A stretch of 44,932 nucleotides of DNA, from positions 1 through 44,932 of the forward strand of contig JAISTD010000108.1 in assembly GCA_031272765.1 (NCBI GenBank), given 5' to 3'. Shown here piece after piece: positions 44,331 to 44,932 of this stretch; within the stretch, counting starts at the first letter, position 1; the number at the start of each line of letters is the position of its first letter. The notes under the pieces are model-generated. The model made no database searches. It was not told the origin of the DNA and worked only from the letters and a program-made list of their open reading frames with translations. A program made the translations under genes and the position numbers. Origin of the DNA: Candidatus Methanovirga australis (GTDB lineage Archaea > Methanobacteriota > Methanobacteria > Methanobacteriales > Methanobacteriaceae).

Positions 44331-44777
44331 TTACCAATTTAATTCTATACCATCATTACCATCATCATCAACATATTTGTCAACAAAAGGAGCTCTATCA
44401 CTGAAAGGTCCATAGACACGATCGCGACCCCACTTCCCATCCTCGTTTAGATGGACATAATAATAGAAATTATCAACAACTACACCAAAACTTTGCCATT
44501 TTCTGTCAAAATGGGATTCAACAATTGTACGTCCACTTGTATCGGTAATCCAAACTTTACAATGCTTATCTGTTCTACTCCAAATAGTAAAACTGCCATA
44601 ATCACAAGGCATTGGTTTTGAATCTCCTGTATTTAACAGTGCAGCATTATCTAAATTTTGTTGATCGTTATCTACTAATGTAGTTGATATACCGTCATTA
44701 GAAATAGTGGATACTGCATTAGTTGTACTAATAGCTAAAGCAATTAGCAGTAAACTCCATATTATTTTTTTAAACAT
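44331..44777 (-). CDS. Small secreted protein ahead of the ABC transporter
   Basis: 148 residues from ATG at 44777, which has GAGGTGA eight bases before it; a GTG inside that site (44789) is not the start. Signal peptide KKIIWSLLLIALAISTTNAVS, likely cut after Ala or Ser, then a 125-residue extracellular domain rich in Asp, Asn, Trp and Gly with two Cys (CDYGSFTIWSR, and HCKVWITDTSGRTI) that could form a disulfide. No known domain recognised. The end is acidic (DKYVDDDGNDGIELNW). It stops 21 bases before the permease start, so it is likely transcribed with the transporter as a binding or exported component. Confidence 0.7.
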   Translation of the reverse strand: MFKKIIWSLLLIALAISTTNAVSTISNDGISTTLVDNDQQNLDNAALLNTGDSKPMPCDYGSFTIWSRTDKHCKVWITDTSGRTIVESHFDRKWQSFGVVVDNFYYYVHLNEDGKWGRDRVYGPFSDRAPFVDKYVDDDGNDGIELNW

Positions 44778-44785
44778 ATAACATT

Positions 44786-44881
44786 TCACCTCATTTTTTG
44801 AATAATTTTATTTACTATTGTTATGACATGAGTATTTTTCTGCATAAATTCTTCATGTATAATGTTTTGATAATTTTTCAT
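44786..44881 (-). CDS. Possible 31-residue leader peptide
   Basis: ATG at 44879-44881 has GGAG six bases upstream, and the frame ends TGA at 44786-44788, nine bases before the secreted protein's ATG; the stop overlaps that gene's ribosome site. The peptide reads MKNYQNIIHEEFMQKNTHVI then TIVNKIIQKMR. Arrangement is that of a coupled leader or small protein, but with 31 codons this may be chance. The remaining bases to 44932 hold no further feature. Confidence 0.35.
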   Translation of the reverse strand: MKNYQNIIHEEFMQKNTHVITIVNKIIQKMR

Positions 44882-44932
44882 CAGCATCTCCTTTAGTGAA
44901 ATTCCAGCTTATTTTACAATTATTTTCATTTC

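Noticed and set aside
1-44932. tRNA or rRNA genes
   Set aside because: No GC-rich cloverleaf-like segment with a T-arm consensus and no rRNA signature sequence was seen on either strand.

Overview
The window is very AT-rich archaeal DNA and most likely comes from a methanogen of the order Methanobacteriales, probably Methanobrevibacter or a close relative. The reasons are an archaeal/eukaryal-type housekeeping set (MCM helicase, aIF2-beta, archaeal S15, archaeal fructose-1,6-bisphosphate aldolase/phosphatase, LSm, EndoQ, RecJ-like DHH exonuclease), enzymes of ether-lipid synthesis (a CDP-alcohol phosphotransferase resembling archaetidylinositol-phosphate synthase, and a UbiA enzyme resembling DGGGP synthase), an eukaryal-type signal peptidase, and upstream TATA-like boxes with GGAGG/GGTG ribosome binding sites. 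Genus level is inference; no rRNA or tRNA gene was seen.

Left third (1-16.1 kb), accessory. A truncated gene of unknown function and decayed insertion-sequence DNA open the window. Then come a DUF2283 protein, two small overlapping genes, a MITE-like inverted-repeat element, a DpnII-type (GATC) restriction enzyme whose partner Dam methylase carries two single-base frameshifts, an Rpn/PD-(D/E)XK nuclease, a PaaK/F390-synthetase-like ligase, aIF2-beta, a polytopic membrane protein and a secreted Ig-like surface protein. A second block of insertion-sequence debris precedes an apparently intact M.HhaI/R.HinP1I-type (GCGC) restriction-modification pair, a dead Nudix gene and remnants of an IS5-type transposase.

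Middle (16.1-29.8 kb), mostly core genes on the minus strand. MCM, an AAA-ATPase/nuclease fusion, thymidylate kinase, a four-helix membrane protein, fbp (plus strand), a DUF357 protein, and a run made of two membrane-anchored coiled-coil proteins followed by the archaetidylinositol-phosphate synthase-like gene. A dead IS1-like transposase, a membrane-bound Mrr-like protein, SurE and a 49-residue small gene follow.

Right third (29.8-44.9 kb), core. LSm, LarC, ArgS, signal peptidase, rpsO overlapping the DHH exonuclease gene, XTP/dITP pyrophosphatase, a UbiA prenyltransferase, a GT8 glycosyltransferase, a second SurE with a changed motif, EndoQ, a PAP2 phosphatase with an awkward start, and a MacB-like ABC ATPase/permease pair with a small secreted protein gene ahead of it.

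The most unusual structure is not a gene. The gaps contain clusters of short perfect palindromes with tight loops, and several clusters share a 28-base core. A second palindrome family, bounded by ATTAC/GTAAT, sits inside the reading frame of a degraded zinc-ribbon insertion-sequence protein. Another notable point is that I found no GCGC site by eye in the whole window, while GATC sites are common.
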